Below, one piece after another: positions 46,297 through 55,292 of a DNA stretch of 61,705 bases. Below the pieces are notes generated by a model. That model saw only the letters and a program-made list of their open reading frames with translations. It had not been told where the DNA came from and ran no database searches. How positions within the stretch are numbered: position 1 is the stretch's first letter; each line of letters begins with the position of its first letter. The translations under genes were made by a program, and so were the position numbers. Origin of the DNA: SAR202 cluster bacterium AC-647-P02_OGT_505m (GTDB taxonomy: Bacteria; Chloroflexota; Dehalococcoidia; Lucifugimonadales; UBA826). The stretch spans positions 1 to 61,705 of the forward strand of contig VEXB01000006.1 in assembly GCA_009391195.1 (NCBI GenBank). The letters run 5' to 3'.

Positions 46297-47367
46297 ATGA
46301 TCGACAGACTCTCCTCTTTTGAGGAGCGATACGAAGAATTAAATGAACTCTTGGCCAGTCCTGAGGTTGTTGCGGATTACACACAGGTTCAGAAATATGC
46401 CAAAGAGCAATCAAGTATTCGAGAGGTTGTGGAGCTTTCAAGAGAATATCGCCAATTATCAGAAGATATTAAAGATGCTCGCGAAATGACACATGGGGAA
46501 TCCGACCCCGAGATAGTGGCCATGGCAAGAGAGGAGCAGCAATCTCTGCAGATCATGCTTGAAAAAGTTGAAGAGAGTTTGAAGATTGCTTTGGTACCCA
46601 AGGATCCCAATGACGAGAAAAACGTCATTATTGAAATCAGGGCTGGAACTGGGGGAGATGAGGCAGGCTTATTTGCTTCAGTTCTCTACAGGATGTATTC
46701 CCGATTAGCCCAGAGACTTAATTGGAAAATGGATTTGATAGATACTAATTCGACCGGAATCGGGGGTATTAAGGAAGTTACATTTCAAGTTAATGGTGAT
46801 ATGGCCTATAGTCAGCTTAAACACGAAAGTGGTGTACATAGGGTGCAACGTGTCCCAACGACAGAATCTAGCGGTAGGATACATACCTCTGCTGCTACCG
46901 TTGCTGTTTTACCTGAAGCCGAAGAGGTTGATGTGGAAGTCCACCCCGATGATTTACAAATAGATATCTATCACGCAAGTGGGCATGGTGGTCAGAATGT
47001 ACAGAAAGTAGCTACAGCTGTCAGAATAACCCACTTGCCAAGTGGGTTGGTTACAACCTGTCAAGATGAACGTTCGCAGCTAAAGAATAAAGAAAAAGCA
47101 CTTTCGGTATTGAGATCAAGGCTACTTGCCGCTGAGATTGAGAGACAGCAGAAGGAAATTACCGATGAAAGGCGATCTCAAGTAGGTTCTGGAGATAGGT
47201 CGGAACGTGTTAGGACCTATAATTTTCCCCAAGGTAGAGTTACGGATCATAGAATTGGGTTGACTTCATATAATCTGGACCAAATTCTTGACGGCGACCT
47301 CATAGAGTTTATTGAGGCATTGGTACAGGAGGAGCAAGCACGTAAGCTAGAAGACTCCATAACATGA
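46297..47367 (+). CDS. prfA: Peptide chain release factor 1
   Basis: This 356 aa class I release factor recognises UAA and UAG. The PxT-type anticodon tripeptide reads VPTTES, and the peptidyl-hydrolysis motif GGQ is at residues 231-233 in [13 protein letters not shown]. The release-factor-1 signature [19 protein letters not shown] is intact. It is followed by prmC, which methylates the GGQ glutamine. Confidence 0.97.
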   Translation: MIDRLSSFEERYEELNELLASPEVVADYTQVQKYAKEQSSIREVVELSREYRQLSEDIKDAREMTHGESDPEIVAMAREEQQSLQIMLEKVEESLKIALVPKDPNDEKNVIIEIRAGTGGDEAGLFASVLYRMYSRLAQRLNWKMDLIDTNSTGIGGIKEVTFQVNGDMAYSQLKHESGVHRVQRVPTTESSGRIHTSAATVAVLPEAEEVDVEVHPDDLQIDIYHASGHGGQNVQKVATAVRITHLPSGLVTTCQDERSQLKNKEKALSVLRSRLLAAEIERQQKEITDERRSQVGSGDRSERVRTYNFPQGRVTDHRIGLTSYNLDQILDGDLIEFIEALVQEEQARKLEDSIT

Positions 47368-47401
47368 TCTATGGAACGGTTCCTGTATCTTGGTATTTCC
47401 G

Positions 47402-48256
47402 ATGAATTTGAAAGAAACTCTTAATGCCACAGGAGAGACTCTTATAAAAACGGGCTCTCCCGATGCTAAGCTTGAAGCAGAAGTATTGATTCGGCACGTT
47501 TTAGGAATTGATAGGGCTACCTTCTTTAGGGATTTAGAAGAGCCCGTTACTGACTCTGATAGGCAACACTTAGACGATCTTGTAGTCAGAAGACTTCGCC
47601 GAGAGCCCTTGAATTATATTACGGGTTTTCGGGAATTTTATGGTTTGAGTTTTGAGGTATCTGATAGTGTTCTTATTCCAAGACAGGAGACAGAATTACT
47701 TGTTGAAACTGTAATTTCTCTTGCTCGGTCACGTCCAAAACATGAAATCAAAATATGTGATGTCGGCACTGGAAGCGGTGCAATAGCCATTTCATTGGCG
47801 GTAAATCTTCCTTTCGCAGAAATCACCGCCATTGATATAAGCCAGAGCGCATTAGATATAGCAGATGCTAACAGGCGTACACACGGGGTGTATAACCGAG
47901 TTGCTTTACGACGAGGCAATTTATTGGAACCAGTAGATTTCAAACCTGAAATCATAGTTTCTAACCCCCCATATATTCCAATGGGAGATTTGTCATTGCT
48001 TCAACCTGAAATCCAATACGAACCTCGTGTGGCCCTGGATGGAGGGACAGATGGATTGGAACTTATTCGAGGTCTTCTTAGTCAGTCTTTGGACAAAGTT
48101 TCATCCACAGGTGCGATTCTGTTTGAGATAGATTCGTCTCAAGTAAATTCTGCAAGGATACTCGCTAGAGAGTATTTTCCGAATTCTCACATCTCAGTAC
48201 TTGATGATCTTTCAGGAAGCAGCAGGGCCATTTTGATCGAAGAAATTAGCCAATAA
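47402..48256 (+). CDS. prmC: Release factor glutamine methyltransferase
   Basis: This 284 aa SAM-dependent enzyme methylates the GGQ Gln of release factors. The catalytic NPPY is at residues 188-191 (IVSNPPYIP), and the SAM site reads ICDVGTGSGAIAISLA. A helical N-terminal domain with RREPLNYITGFREFYG precedes it. The ATG at 47402 is chosen over TTG 47390 on family alignment. It lies 34 bases after prfA, probably one transcript. Confidence 0.95.
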   Translation: MNLKETLNATGETLIKTGSPDAKLEAEVLIRHVLGIDRATFFRDLEEPVTDSDRQHLDDLVVRRLRREPLNYITGFREFYGLSFEVSDSVLIPRQETELLVETVISLARSRPKHEIKICDVGTGSGAIAISLAVNLPFAEITAIDISQSALDIADANRRTHGVYNRVALRRGNLLEPVDFKPEIIVSNPPYIPMGDLSLLQPEIQYEPRVALDGGTDGLELIRGLLSQSLDKVSSTGAILFEIDSSQVNSARILAREYFPNSHISVLDDLSGSSRAILIEEISQ

Positions 48257-48275
48257 AGAATTTGCGCAGGTAGGG

Positions 48276-49409
48276 CTATCCCAATCCTAGTTGGTAATGT
48301 TTCCCTTCAGTTTTGATTGATGGAGCTACGACGATCTCTGCAGAATGCATTTCTTTAACATTCATTGCTCCAACCATTCCCATGCAAGCTTTAAGGGCCC
48401 CTATAAGGTTTTGGGTTCCGTTTGAAACAGATGAGGGGCCAAAAAATAATTGTTCAAGTGTCCCCTTGGTGCCAACATCTACCCTTGTTCCCCTTGGCAA
48501 TGCTGGATGTGGGCTAGCCATACCCCAGTTGTATCCTTTTGCTGGGGCTTCCACTGACTGTGCAAGCGGTGTACCAATCATCACTGCATCGGCACCACTG
48601 GCGATCGCTTTGCAAAGCTCGCCCCCAGTCCTTATTCCGCCATCTGTGATAATGGGAACGTATCTACCACTACTATTAAAATAATCGTCTCTCGCCTGAG
48701 CGCAGTCCATAGTAGCCGTGACCTGTGGTACTCCCACTCCTGTGACTTCCCTCGTTGTGCATGCAGCGCCGGGTCCTACTCCGACAAGTAGTCCGTGAAT
48801 TCCCGTCTCCATAATTTCGATGGCTACGTCGTATCCCACACAGTTTCCTACCAACACAGGTACGTCTACCATTTCAAGTAGCTGTGGGAATTGCAGACCT
48901 TTAACGCTTGTAGAAGAGTGTCTTGCGGTAGTTACAGTTGATTGGACCACCAACATGTCTGCTCCTGCTTCCACAGCTAAAGGACCAAACTTCTTTGTAA
49001 ATGCAGGGGTTATAGAAACTGCGCAGTGAGCCCCAGTTTTCTTGATCTCCTTAACCCTCTTCTCTATCAAGTTTTCTTTGATTGGTTCTGAATATACTCT
49101 CTGCATAACGGAGGTGACATTTTCTCTGGATGCAGCAGCGATCTCTTCTATTGCTTCTTGGGGACTGTCGTAGCGGGTTTGAACACCTTCGAGATTCATT
49201 ACGCTCAATGCCCCCTGTCGGTGCATTTCTCCCGCGAAAGATGGGCTAGCAACTGCATCCATTGCCGAGCCTAGTACGGGTATGTCGGTGGTGACATTTC
49301 CTACTGAGAATTCAGTGTTAACCATTTCTGGATTTACTGTAACGGCACCTGGCGCTATGGCCACCTCATCAAATCCGTATACTCTTCGTAATTCCCTGAA
49401 ATTGGTCAT
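48276..49409 (-). CDS. GuaB3-like IMP dehydrogenase-family protein
   Basis: This 377 aa protein belongs to the GuaB3 branch, which lacks the CBS insertion of ordinary IMPDH. The active-site loop has Cys217 in GPGAACTTREVTG, and the phosphate region reads ITDGGIRTGGELCKAIASGA. GVQTRYDSP and a C-terminal GAMNVKEMHS are typical. The family oxidises IMP or a related nucleotide in purine synthesis. GGAGG lies about 12 bases before the ATG. The terminator of a structured RNA ends 41 bases upstream on the same strand. Confidence 0.88.
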   Translation of the reverse strand: MTNFRELRRVYGFDEVAIAPGAVTVNPEMVNTEFSVGNVTTDIPVLGSAMDAVASPSFAGEMHRQGALSVMNLEGVQTRYDSPQEAIEEIAAASRENVTSVMQRVYSEPIKENLIEKRVKEIKKTGAHCAVSITPAFTKKFGPLAVEAGADMLVVQSTVTTARHSSTSVKGLQFPQLLEMVDVPVLVGNCVGYDVAIEIMETGIHGLLVGVGPGAACTTREVTGVGVPQVTATMDCAQARDDYFNSSGRYVPIITDGGIRTGGELCKAIASGADAVMIGTPLAQSVEAPAKGYNWGMASPHPALPRGTRVDVGTKGTLEQLFFGPSSVSNGTQNLIGALKACMGMVGAMNVKEMHSAEIVVAPSIKTEGKHYQLGLG

Positions 49410-49449
49410 TATTTATGATCCTCCGTTTTGTGAAAATATCGGTGGGCCT

Positions 49450-49489
49450 AAAAAGAGAAGGGCCTACGACTTTTGAGTCGTAGGCCCTT
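49450..49489 (-). terminator. Intrinsic terminator 5' of the guaB3-like gene
   Basis: Read on the minus strand, a perfect 13-bp stem (AAGGGCCTACGAC with GTCGTAGGCCCTT, six-base loop) is followed by CTCTTTTT. It ends the structured RNA and lies about 41 bases before the guaB3 start, the position of a leader attenuator. Confidence 0.9.
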
Positions 49490-49704
49490 ACCACTTAGGG
49501 TTCTATTCTTTCACTTGTTTGCTGGCTTGATGTGTAAGTGAGCTTCCGGCGTTCCTCTGCTAATGGAAATCGTGTTGCGTGACAGGTGTAAGAACTACAA
49601 GCTGTCGTGGCTTCCGTAACCCTAGATGCCAACGCCTATCCTTAAGGAACTTAAACACATGTTACAAATCCTGCGCCAAGTATCTGAATCTTCCGATAAG
49701 ATTA
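49450..49704 (-). ncRNA. Candidate structured RNA or leader, about 250 nt
   Basis: The RNA lies on the minus strand between a near-consensus promoter and a strong terminator. Reading 5' to 3', it has a start hairpin (AATCTT/AAGATT) and a long central hairpin built of GGAA/TTCC, GACAG/CTGTC and TGTA/TACA. It also has a TCACTT/AAGTGA hairpin. Two long-range pairs cross, GGCGTT with AACGCC and TAGGGTT with AACCCTA, which implies a pseudoknot. No coding frame is seen. It could be an independent RNA or a riboswitch-like leader of guaB3. I do not recognise a known family. Confidence 0.7.
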
Positions 49705-49708
49705 AGTG

Positions 49709-49737
49709 ATGATATGGGGGTCTCAACTAAGTGTCAA
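49709..49737 (-). promoter_or_regulatory. Promoter of the structured RNA
   Basis: On the minus strand a perfect TTGACA is followed after exactly 17 bases by TATCAT (one change from TATAAT). The expected start, about 49704, coincides with the base of the first hairpin of the RNA. Confidence 0.85.
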
Positions 49738-49800
49738 CAGGGTAGTGCCTGATAAATGTTATTACCTAATTGATATGTGAAATACGGGGTATATCCTCTG

Positions 49801-50949
49801 ATGGAATTGAAAGAACGTATAAGAAAGCTTGCCCTTGCCAAAGGCTTTGATCTAGTGCGATTTACTAGCGCCGAATCATTTGCCGAGGATGAGAGTTCAT
49901 CGATTAAGAGAATAAGAGATGGACATATGGACGGCTATTCTTGGTATACAGAAGCTCGTGTCCGCAAGATGAACCGTCCGATGGATCTGCTGGAGGGGGC
50001 GAAATCTGTAATTTCGCTGGCTGTTAGTTACCTTGGAGAAAATCCTGAAAAAACCAGGTTGAATTATGGTCGAACCGCTAGATATGCTTGGGGTGAGGAT
50101 TATCACATAACTATTAAAACCAAGATAAAGGAGTTTACAAATTCTTTAGAAGAAGTGGTGGGTGCGAATGTCAGAACCCGGGCTTTTGTAGACGATGGAC
50201 CCATGAATGATAGAGCGGCAGCTCGTCGTTCAGGCCTAGGGTGGGTGGGGAAAAATACTAATGTAATATCACCACGTTTTGGATCTTGGATTTTACTTGG
50301 CCAGGTTGTGACTGATTTACATCTTGAACCCGATACTCCCCTAAAAAAGACATGTGGATCTTGTGTGAGATGCATAGATGATTGTCCAACCGGTGCTATT
50401 GTAGCCCCATATGTCATAGACAATACCAAATGCATTTCCTACCTCACTATAGAGCTTAAAGGCTCTATACCCATAGATCTGCGTCCACTCGTAGGTGATT
50501 GGGTTTTTGGATGCGATATTTGCCAAGATGTTTGTCCCGTTAATCGTAAGGCAGAATCCGGTGAGACGGCCCTCTCTGGGGACTTCAAACAGCGTCCTGG
50601 ATTTGCCACGCCAGATCTGGTTGCCTTACTCGAGTTGGATCAGAAGACGTTCAGCAGAATTTACAAAAATAGCCCAGTAAAACGAGCAAAAAGAATTGGA
50701 CTTCAGAGAAACGCATGTGTGGCTTTGGGAAACAATGGTGACAGTAGTGCTATTCAACCACTAATTAAGGCTTTAGAGGGGTCTGAATCATTGGTCAGGG
50801 CTCACGCTGCTTGGGCTCTTGGGAAATTCGCAGAATCTGGTGAATGCAAAGCAGTTAAGGCGCTTCAATCTGCACTTGATAAAGAAAACGATGACGACGT
50901 ATTACAAGAGATACAACTTGCCTTGTCACCCTTAGAAACGACATGGTGA
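49801..50949 (+). CDS. queG: Epoxyqueuosine reductase
   Basis: This 382 aa enzyme reduces epoxyqueuosine to queuosine in tRNA using cobalamin and two 4Fe-4S clusters. Cluster ligands are CGSCVRCIDDCP (from residue 185) and CDICQDVCP (from 238). The catalytic Asp lies in FVDDGPMNDRAAARRSGLGW. A C-terminal HEAT-like repeat (PLIKALEGSESLVRAHAAWA) binds tRNA in the family. Start ATG 49801 is preferred over GTG 49777 by family alignment. The next gene starts six bases after its stop. Confidence 0.95.
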   Translation: MELKERIRKLALAKGFDLVRFTSAESFAEDESSSIKRIRDGHMDGYSWYTEARVRKMNRPMDLLEGAKSVISLAVSYLGENPEKTRLNYGRTARYAWGEDYHITIKTKIKEFTNSLEEVVGANVRTRAFVDDGPMNDRAAARRSGLGWVGKNTNVISPRFGSWILLGQVVTDLHLEPDTPLKKTCGSCVRCIDDCPTGAIVAPYVIDNTKCISYLTIELKGSIPIDLRPLVGDWVFGCDICQDVCPVNRKAESGETALSGDFKQRPGFATPDLVALLELDQKTFSRIYKNSPVKRAKRIGLQRNACVALGNNGDSSAIQPLIKALEGSESLVRAHAAWALGKFAESGECKAVKALQSALDKENDDDVLQEIQLALSPLETTW

Positions 50950-50955
50950 CTTGAT

Positions 50956-51726
50956 ATGTCTGGGAACATTTACGTGGTTAATGTTGGAACCAACGCTTCG
51001 CATCCGTTTTGCAGCCCTATTTTTGAAGATGGAACCTTTGAATTCATACCTATACCAGAGGATAGACAGTTAGAAGGCGTGCATGGTGTGAAATATCGTG
51101 ATCTGAGGTCATTCTATAGGCCTACCGAGGACTTATCGAAGTATATTCCTGACCGATTTATGGACATAACTACTCATAATGATCCTGAATTCGACTCCCT
51201 CACATATGGGGATAACTGTGATATCAATGCTAGGGCTCAAGCTCTTAAAAGTGTGAAACGAGGTGATTTTCTTCTCTTTTTAGCCCGTCTTCAGAAATAT
51301 ATAAAAAATGGGCTTGAAGTGACACCCACAAGTGAATTTGGGTTTTATTTTGTTGGCTTCCTACACGTGGATAGTGTTTATATGTCAGTTACAAATCCGC
51401 TGTCAGCATTGGAGATGGAAGCTATTAACCTGAACGCCCACGTAAGACGAGCTATGACAGACAATTCATTATGGGATTCCTTCTGGGTATTTTGTGGATC
51501 TTCTTGGTCAAGGAGGTTTGAAAAAGCAGTCCCAGTGACTAAAAAACTATGCTGCGAGGTTTTCACTTCAGCAGATGGCTCCCCTTGGAGTTGGGATAAT
51601 GGACGTACCGAGCTACAGACAATAGGCTCCTATACGAGGACCTGTAGATGTGCCATCAACCCTTCTTCTCCTGAAGGTCAGAAAAGATATGCTGTTTTGT
51701 GGGATTGGATAAACCGGTTCTCTTAA
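50956..51726 (+). CDS. Putative Nmad3-like nucleotide-modification-associated protein
   Basis: This 256 aa soluble protein opens with IYVVNVGTNASH and SPIFEDGTFEFIPIPED. That order resembles the start of the Nmad3 family, predicted from comparative genomics to act with modified nucleic-acid bases. It further has YGDNCDINARAQALKSVKRG and GDFLLFLARL, like base-recognition EVE/Nmad folds. No metal motif is obvious. It starts six bases after queG, which makes queuosine, so a link to 7-deazaguanine chemistry is tempting but unproved. The family call is by pattern only. Confidence 0.5.
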   Translation: MSGNIYVVNVGTNASHPFCSPIFEDGTFEFIPIPEDRQLEGVHGVKYRDLRSFYRPTEDLSKYIPDRFMDITTHNDPEFDSLTYGDNCDINARAQALKSVKRGDFLLFLARLQKYIKNGLEVTPTSEFGFYFVGFLHVDSVYMSVTNPLSALEMEAINLNAHVRRAMTDNSLWDSFWVFCGSSWSRRFEKAVPVTKKLCCEVFTSADGSPWSWDNGRTELQTIGSYTRTCRCAINPSSPEGQKRYAVLWDWINRFS

Positions 51727-51858
51727 TGAGTTGGTATGTTAGGGCAATATCGAAGGATTTAGCCGTTACTAAATTAGGTACATATTTACAATTCTGAGAC
51801 TGTAACTGATACTACGATTCACCAAAATGCCTAGCGAATTCTCTAAGGTGACTTATTC

Positions 51859-52683
51859 ATGGTAGAAATAGGAACGCCCGTATCTCGAAAAATCATAGAA
51901 GCGGTTGATGCTTGTGTGGAATTCGGTTCAGAGTTGGCCTTGGACGATGTGACGTTTTCAGTTATGTCTGGAACTATGACGGGCGTTGTAGGTCCCAACG
52001 GTGGAGGCAAAAGCACTCTTTTTAATGCTCTTGCAGGGGTTCAAGAACTTGCTCATGGTTCTATATATATAAATGGTAAATCACCCAAACATGCTCGAGG
52101 AGAAGTTGGGTATGTTCCCCAGAGGGAACGGGTCAATTGGAGATTTCCATTATCAGCCCGCGATGTGGTTTCGTTGGGTAAAACTGGACGGGCTTCTCTG
52201 TTTGGTCGATCGACCCCTGCAGATGAAAGATCCATAGAGGAGTCTCTTCGACGAGTAGAAATGTGGGATCTGAGGAATGTTTTGGTGGATAAAATGTCAG
52301 GAGGACAAAGGCAACGGGTATTTCTTGCACGGGCCCTCGCTCAGGGTGCGGGCATTTTGCTGCTGGACGAGGCCTTCAGTGGTGTTGATGTGGGGTCCCA
52401 GGAAGGTTTGGTGGAGGTTCTAAAAGTTTTGAGGGATGAAGGTAAGTGCATTCTAATGGCAACTCATGATCTGAATACCTTGGCTGATAGATTTGACGAA
52501 GTTATTTGTCTGAATCGCCATGTTTGTGCTCAAGGTAGTCCGGAAACGGCTTTCACCCCCAGTGTGTTGGAAGAATTGTATGGTCCTCATGGGTCGATGT
52601 TTGCCGACCATTGGCAAGGCCATCACGGGCATGAAGGGCATAATCCTGATCATGAACCCGGTGAAAATCCTACATCTTTATAA
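51859..52683 (+). CDS. Zinc/manganese-type ABC transporter ATPase with His-rich tail
   Basis: This 274 aa ATPase has Walker A GPNGGGKST, signature MSGGQRQRVF and Walker B ILLLDEAF, as in ZnuC/MntB proteins. The last 22 residues are unusually His-rich (GHHGHEGHNPDHEPG), as if to bind metal. The permease gene follows after three bases. The periplasmic binding protein gene is not adjacent. Confidence 0.9.
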   Translation: MVEIGTPVSRKIIEAVDACVEFGSELALDDVTFSVMSGTMTGVVGPNGGGKSTLFNALAGVQELAHGSIYINGKSPKHARGEVGYVPQRERVNWRFPLSARDVVSLGKTGRASLFGRSTPADERSIEESLRRVEMWDLRNVLVDKMSGGQRQRVFLARALAQGAGILLLDEAFSGVDVGSQEGLVEVLKVLRDEGKCILMATHDLNTLADRFDEVICLNRHVCAQGSPETAFTPSVLEELYGPHGSMFADHWQGHHGHEGHNPDHEPGENPTSL

Positions 52684-52686
52684 ATA

Positions 52687-53517
52687 ATGACTGAAATCTT
52701 CGCTGTTTTCATAAGTCCATTCGAATACTCTTTCATGATACGTGCCTTGGTTATATCTGTATGTGTTGGGGTGATGTGCCCACTGCTTGGCGTTTATGTA
52801 GTCAACAGGGGCTTGGGCTTTATGGGGGACGCAATGGCCCACTCGGTACTCCCAGGTATGGTACTGGCATTTATGCTTGGAGTTAGTCCTTTTTTGGGTG
52901 CCATTCCAACTGGAATAGCGGTGGCCTTGGCTATTGGCTATCTGGGCAAGAGTTTCAGAGTGTCTGAAGATACGTCGATAGGTATATTGTTCGCGGCTCT
53001 TTTTTCGATTGGTCTAGTTATGATTTCTTTATCCAAAGGCTTATCGGTAAGAGTTGAGGATATATTACTGGGGCAGATTCTGGGAGTTTCGAATACAGAT
53101 GTCATAATCACATTTAGTTTGGCAGGTTTGGTTCTCATTATTATCGCTGCGCTCCATAGGCAATTAGTGTTTACCAGCTTCGACCCACTTGGTGCAACCG
53201 TAATCGGACTACCAACACGTTGGCTGGATTATCTGCTTTTAGTTTCTCTATCAGTTGTGATAGTCGTGTCGCTTCAGGCTGTAGGTATAGTTTTAGTTGT
53301 AGCTATGTTGATAACACCGGCTGCCGCTGGGGCTCTGATAGCTCGCAGATTTACGCGAGTGATGGCATCAAGTGTAGTTATTGGTGTTTTCTCCGCCGTT
53401 TGTGGACTGTATCTGGCATATCACCTCGATATTCCTTCTGGACCTTCCATGACTCTGGTTGCAACTGCAATTTTCGTTTTAGCGGTTATTTACAACCAGA
53501 TACGAGCTGACCAATAA
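52687..53517 (+). CDS. Metal ABC transporter permease, ZnuB/MntC type
   Basis: This 276 aa membrane protein has eight or nine hydrophobic segments and family motifs RGLGFMGDAMAHSVLPG near the N-terminus and LVVAMLITPAAAGAL later. It pairs with the preceding ATPase and would import Zn or Mn. No metal regulator or binding protein is found within the window. Confidence 0.9.
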   Translation: MTEIFAVFISPFEYSFMIRALVISVCVGVMCPLLGVYVVNRGLGFMGDAMAHSVLPGMVLAFMLGVSPFLGAIPTGIAVALAIGYLGKSFRVSEDTSIGILFAALFSIGLVMISLSKGLSVRVEDILLGQILGVSNTDVIITFSLAGLVLIIIAALHRQLVFTSFDPLGATVIGLPTRWLDYLLLVSLSVVIVVSLQAVGIVLVVAMLITPAAAGALIARRFTRVMASSVVIGVFSAVCGLYLAYHLDIPSGPSMTLVATAIFVLAVIYNQIRADQ

Positions 53518-53670
53518 CAATAGAATTAAAAGTAATCAAGCTACTAATTCACTAAAAAGGTTGGGTAACTTCCTGCAGTTAATGTAAGTTATTTCAGCCA
53601 GAGTTTGATATATCAGGTGATAGACTTTCATAAACGTCTTTGATCATATGTAATACAGAAAGTTTTCTCG

Positions 53671-55017
53671 GTGACCAGTTCGAAACATCCTAGAATTAGT
53701 AACGAATCCAATGATGAGTCCGGAAAGTTAAATCCTGAATCATCGCCTCCGACCGATCCATCCGGAGAAAAACGCAAATTCCATATTTTTTATGGCTGGT
53801 GGATCTGCCTGGGGGGCGCCTTCGTTATGGCTATGTCCTCAGGTATTAATTTTCATGGTTTTGGCAACTTTATAATTCCTCTAAATCGGGAATTTGGATG
53901 GAACCGAACTATTGTCTCTTCAATAGTCTCACTGGCGCGATTAGAAGCCGGATTTATTGGTCCGTTAGAGGGTTGGGTTGTCGACAGAATTGGCCCTCGA
54001 AAGCTGATGATTATTGGAATACCCATTATGGGTATTGGTTTTGTACTGCTAAGTAGAGTCACTGGACTCTTTACATTTATGGTCGTCTACATACTTGGCG
54101 TGAGCCTTGGTAACAGTGTAGGAATGCATACACCTGCATCCGCGGCAGTTGCTAATTGGTTTAATAAAAAAAGAGGATTGGCATTTGGAATAATGTGGTC
54201 CGGGGTTGGTATCGGGGGCCTCATTGTGCCCGCTTTGGGTTGGCTTATCGAAGAGTATGGTTGGCGAGACGCATCTGTATATGTTGGTGTTTTTGTTACG
54301 GTAGTAGGGATTCCTATTGCGATGCTGATGAGGCACAGGCCTGAACAGTATGGAATGCTGCCCGATGGAGATAAGCCAGATTCCTCTCAACTGACAGACG
54401 ATGGGGGTAGAATTAAGGTAGATTTATCGAAGGATTATACTGCCTCAGAGGCACTTCGTACCTCGAGCTTCTGGTATTTATCTTTATCAATAATGTCTCG
54501 ATCTTTGGTTACTGGAGGCGTTGGCCTTCATCTTGTTCCCTATTTTATTGGTCTTGGCGCAGAACCCATAGAGGCCGCTACTTATGCTGGGTCTGTAGGA
54601 CTGATGAGTATCCCAGGAAGATTTGGGCTTAGTTATTTAGGTGACTATTTCAATCGTCGTTATGTTATGTCTGTTTGCTTACTTGCGATGACATTGGCAA
54701 TTATTCTGCTTGCTCGTGCAGAGTCAATTTCAGAGTCTATACCGGCTATAGTTGCGTATTCGATTGGGCAAGGAGGAATATCAGTTATTCCTCAGGCATT
54801 GATTGCAGATTATTTTGGACGCAGGGCATTTGCGACGATATCTGGATTTAGAAGTACCATACAGATGATCGGCATCATAATTGGTCCCGTAATCTCTGGT
54901 TATGTTTATGATTCCACCGGGAGTTATGAAAAAGCATTTCTTGGTTTCGCGGTTGCGTCAATTGTTTCAATGTTCTTAGTTTTGATGGCGCGTCACCCAG
55001 GTGCGGCACCGAGGTGA
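53671..55017 (+). CDS. MFS transporter, monocarboxylate-carrier-like
   Basis: This 448 aa carrier starts at GTG with a hydrophilic lead of about 40 residues (SSKHPRISNESNDESGKLN), then HIFYGWWICLGGAFVMA. The loop 2-3 motif is VDRIGPRKL. The central loop carries RHRPEQYGMLPDGD, as in the carriers at 8859 and 19310. It precedes the TPP riboswitch and reads in the same direction, but the riboswitch has its own position before thiZ. Confidence 0.86.
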   Translation: MTSSKHPRISNESNDESGKLNPESSPPTDPSGEKRKFHIFYGWWICLGGAFVMAMSSGINFHGFGNFIIPLNREFGWNRTIVSSIVSLARLEAGFIGPLEGWVVDRIGPRKLMIIGIPIMGIGFVLLSRVTGLFTFMVVYILGVSLGNSVGMHTPASAAVANWFNKKRGLAFGIMWSGVGIGGLIVPALGWLIEEYGWRDASVYVGVFVTVVGIPIAMLMRHRPEQYGMLPDGDKPDSSQLTDDGGRIKVDLSKDYTASEALRTSSFWYLSLSIMSRSLVTGGVGLHLVPYFIGLGAEPIEAATYAGSVGLMSIPGRFGLSYLGDYFNRRYVMSVCLLAMTLAIILLARAESISESIPAIVAYSIGQGGISVIPQALIADYFGRRAFATISGFRSTIQMIGIIIGPVISGYVYDSTGSYEKAFLGFAVASIVSMFLVLMARHPGAAPR

Positions 55018-55138
55018 AGGCATTATATGTATTTCATTTAGTCGAGTCAGAAATGCAAATTCTGTCTTAAATTGATGTTGTGTTAATATCCTTTCCTAAT
55101 CTGAAATCAAATTCGATTAGACTAAGAAAATGAGTAAT

Positions 55139-55236
55139 CAGCTGGGGGAGCTTGGTTTATCCAGGCTGAGAGGGCAACAAATAGGTTGTCGACCCCTTAT
55201 TTACCTGATCTGGATAATTCCAGCGGAGGGAAAGCG
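55139..55236 (+). promoter_or_regulatory. TPP riboswitch (THI element)
   Basis: The aptamer is recognised by GGCTGAGAGGG (CTGAGA at 55166-55171), ACCTGATCTGGATAAT (55203-55218) and CAGCGGAGGGAA (55221-55232). GCT and AGC close the P1 base. Downstream, CCCCTT (55255-55260) can pair with AAGGGG (55280-55285), which overlaps the ribosome-binding site of thiZ. Translational control by site masking is therefore likely. TPP binding should close the thi operon. Confidence 0.95.
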
Positions 55237-55292
55237 CGCGTAAGTCCAAGCAGCCCCCTTAACCGGATTATCCGATAGCAAGGGGCGTCTCT

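Noticed and set aside
49450-49704. 6S RNA, RNase P RNA or tmRNA
   Set aside because: No conserved element of these RNAs was recognised. The length and end structure do not fit tmRNA or RNase P, and the single central bubble of 6S was not seen. A covariance search is needed to be certain.
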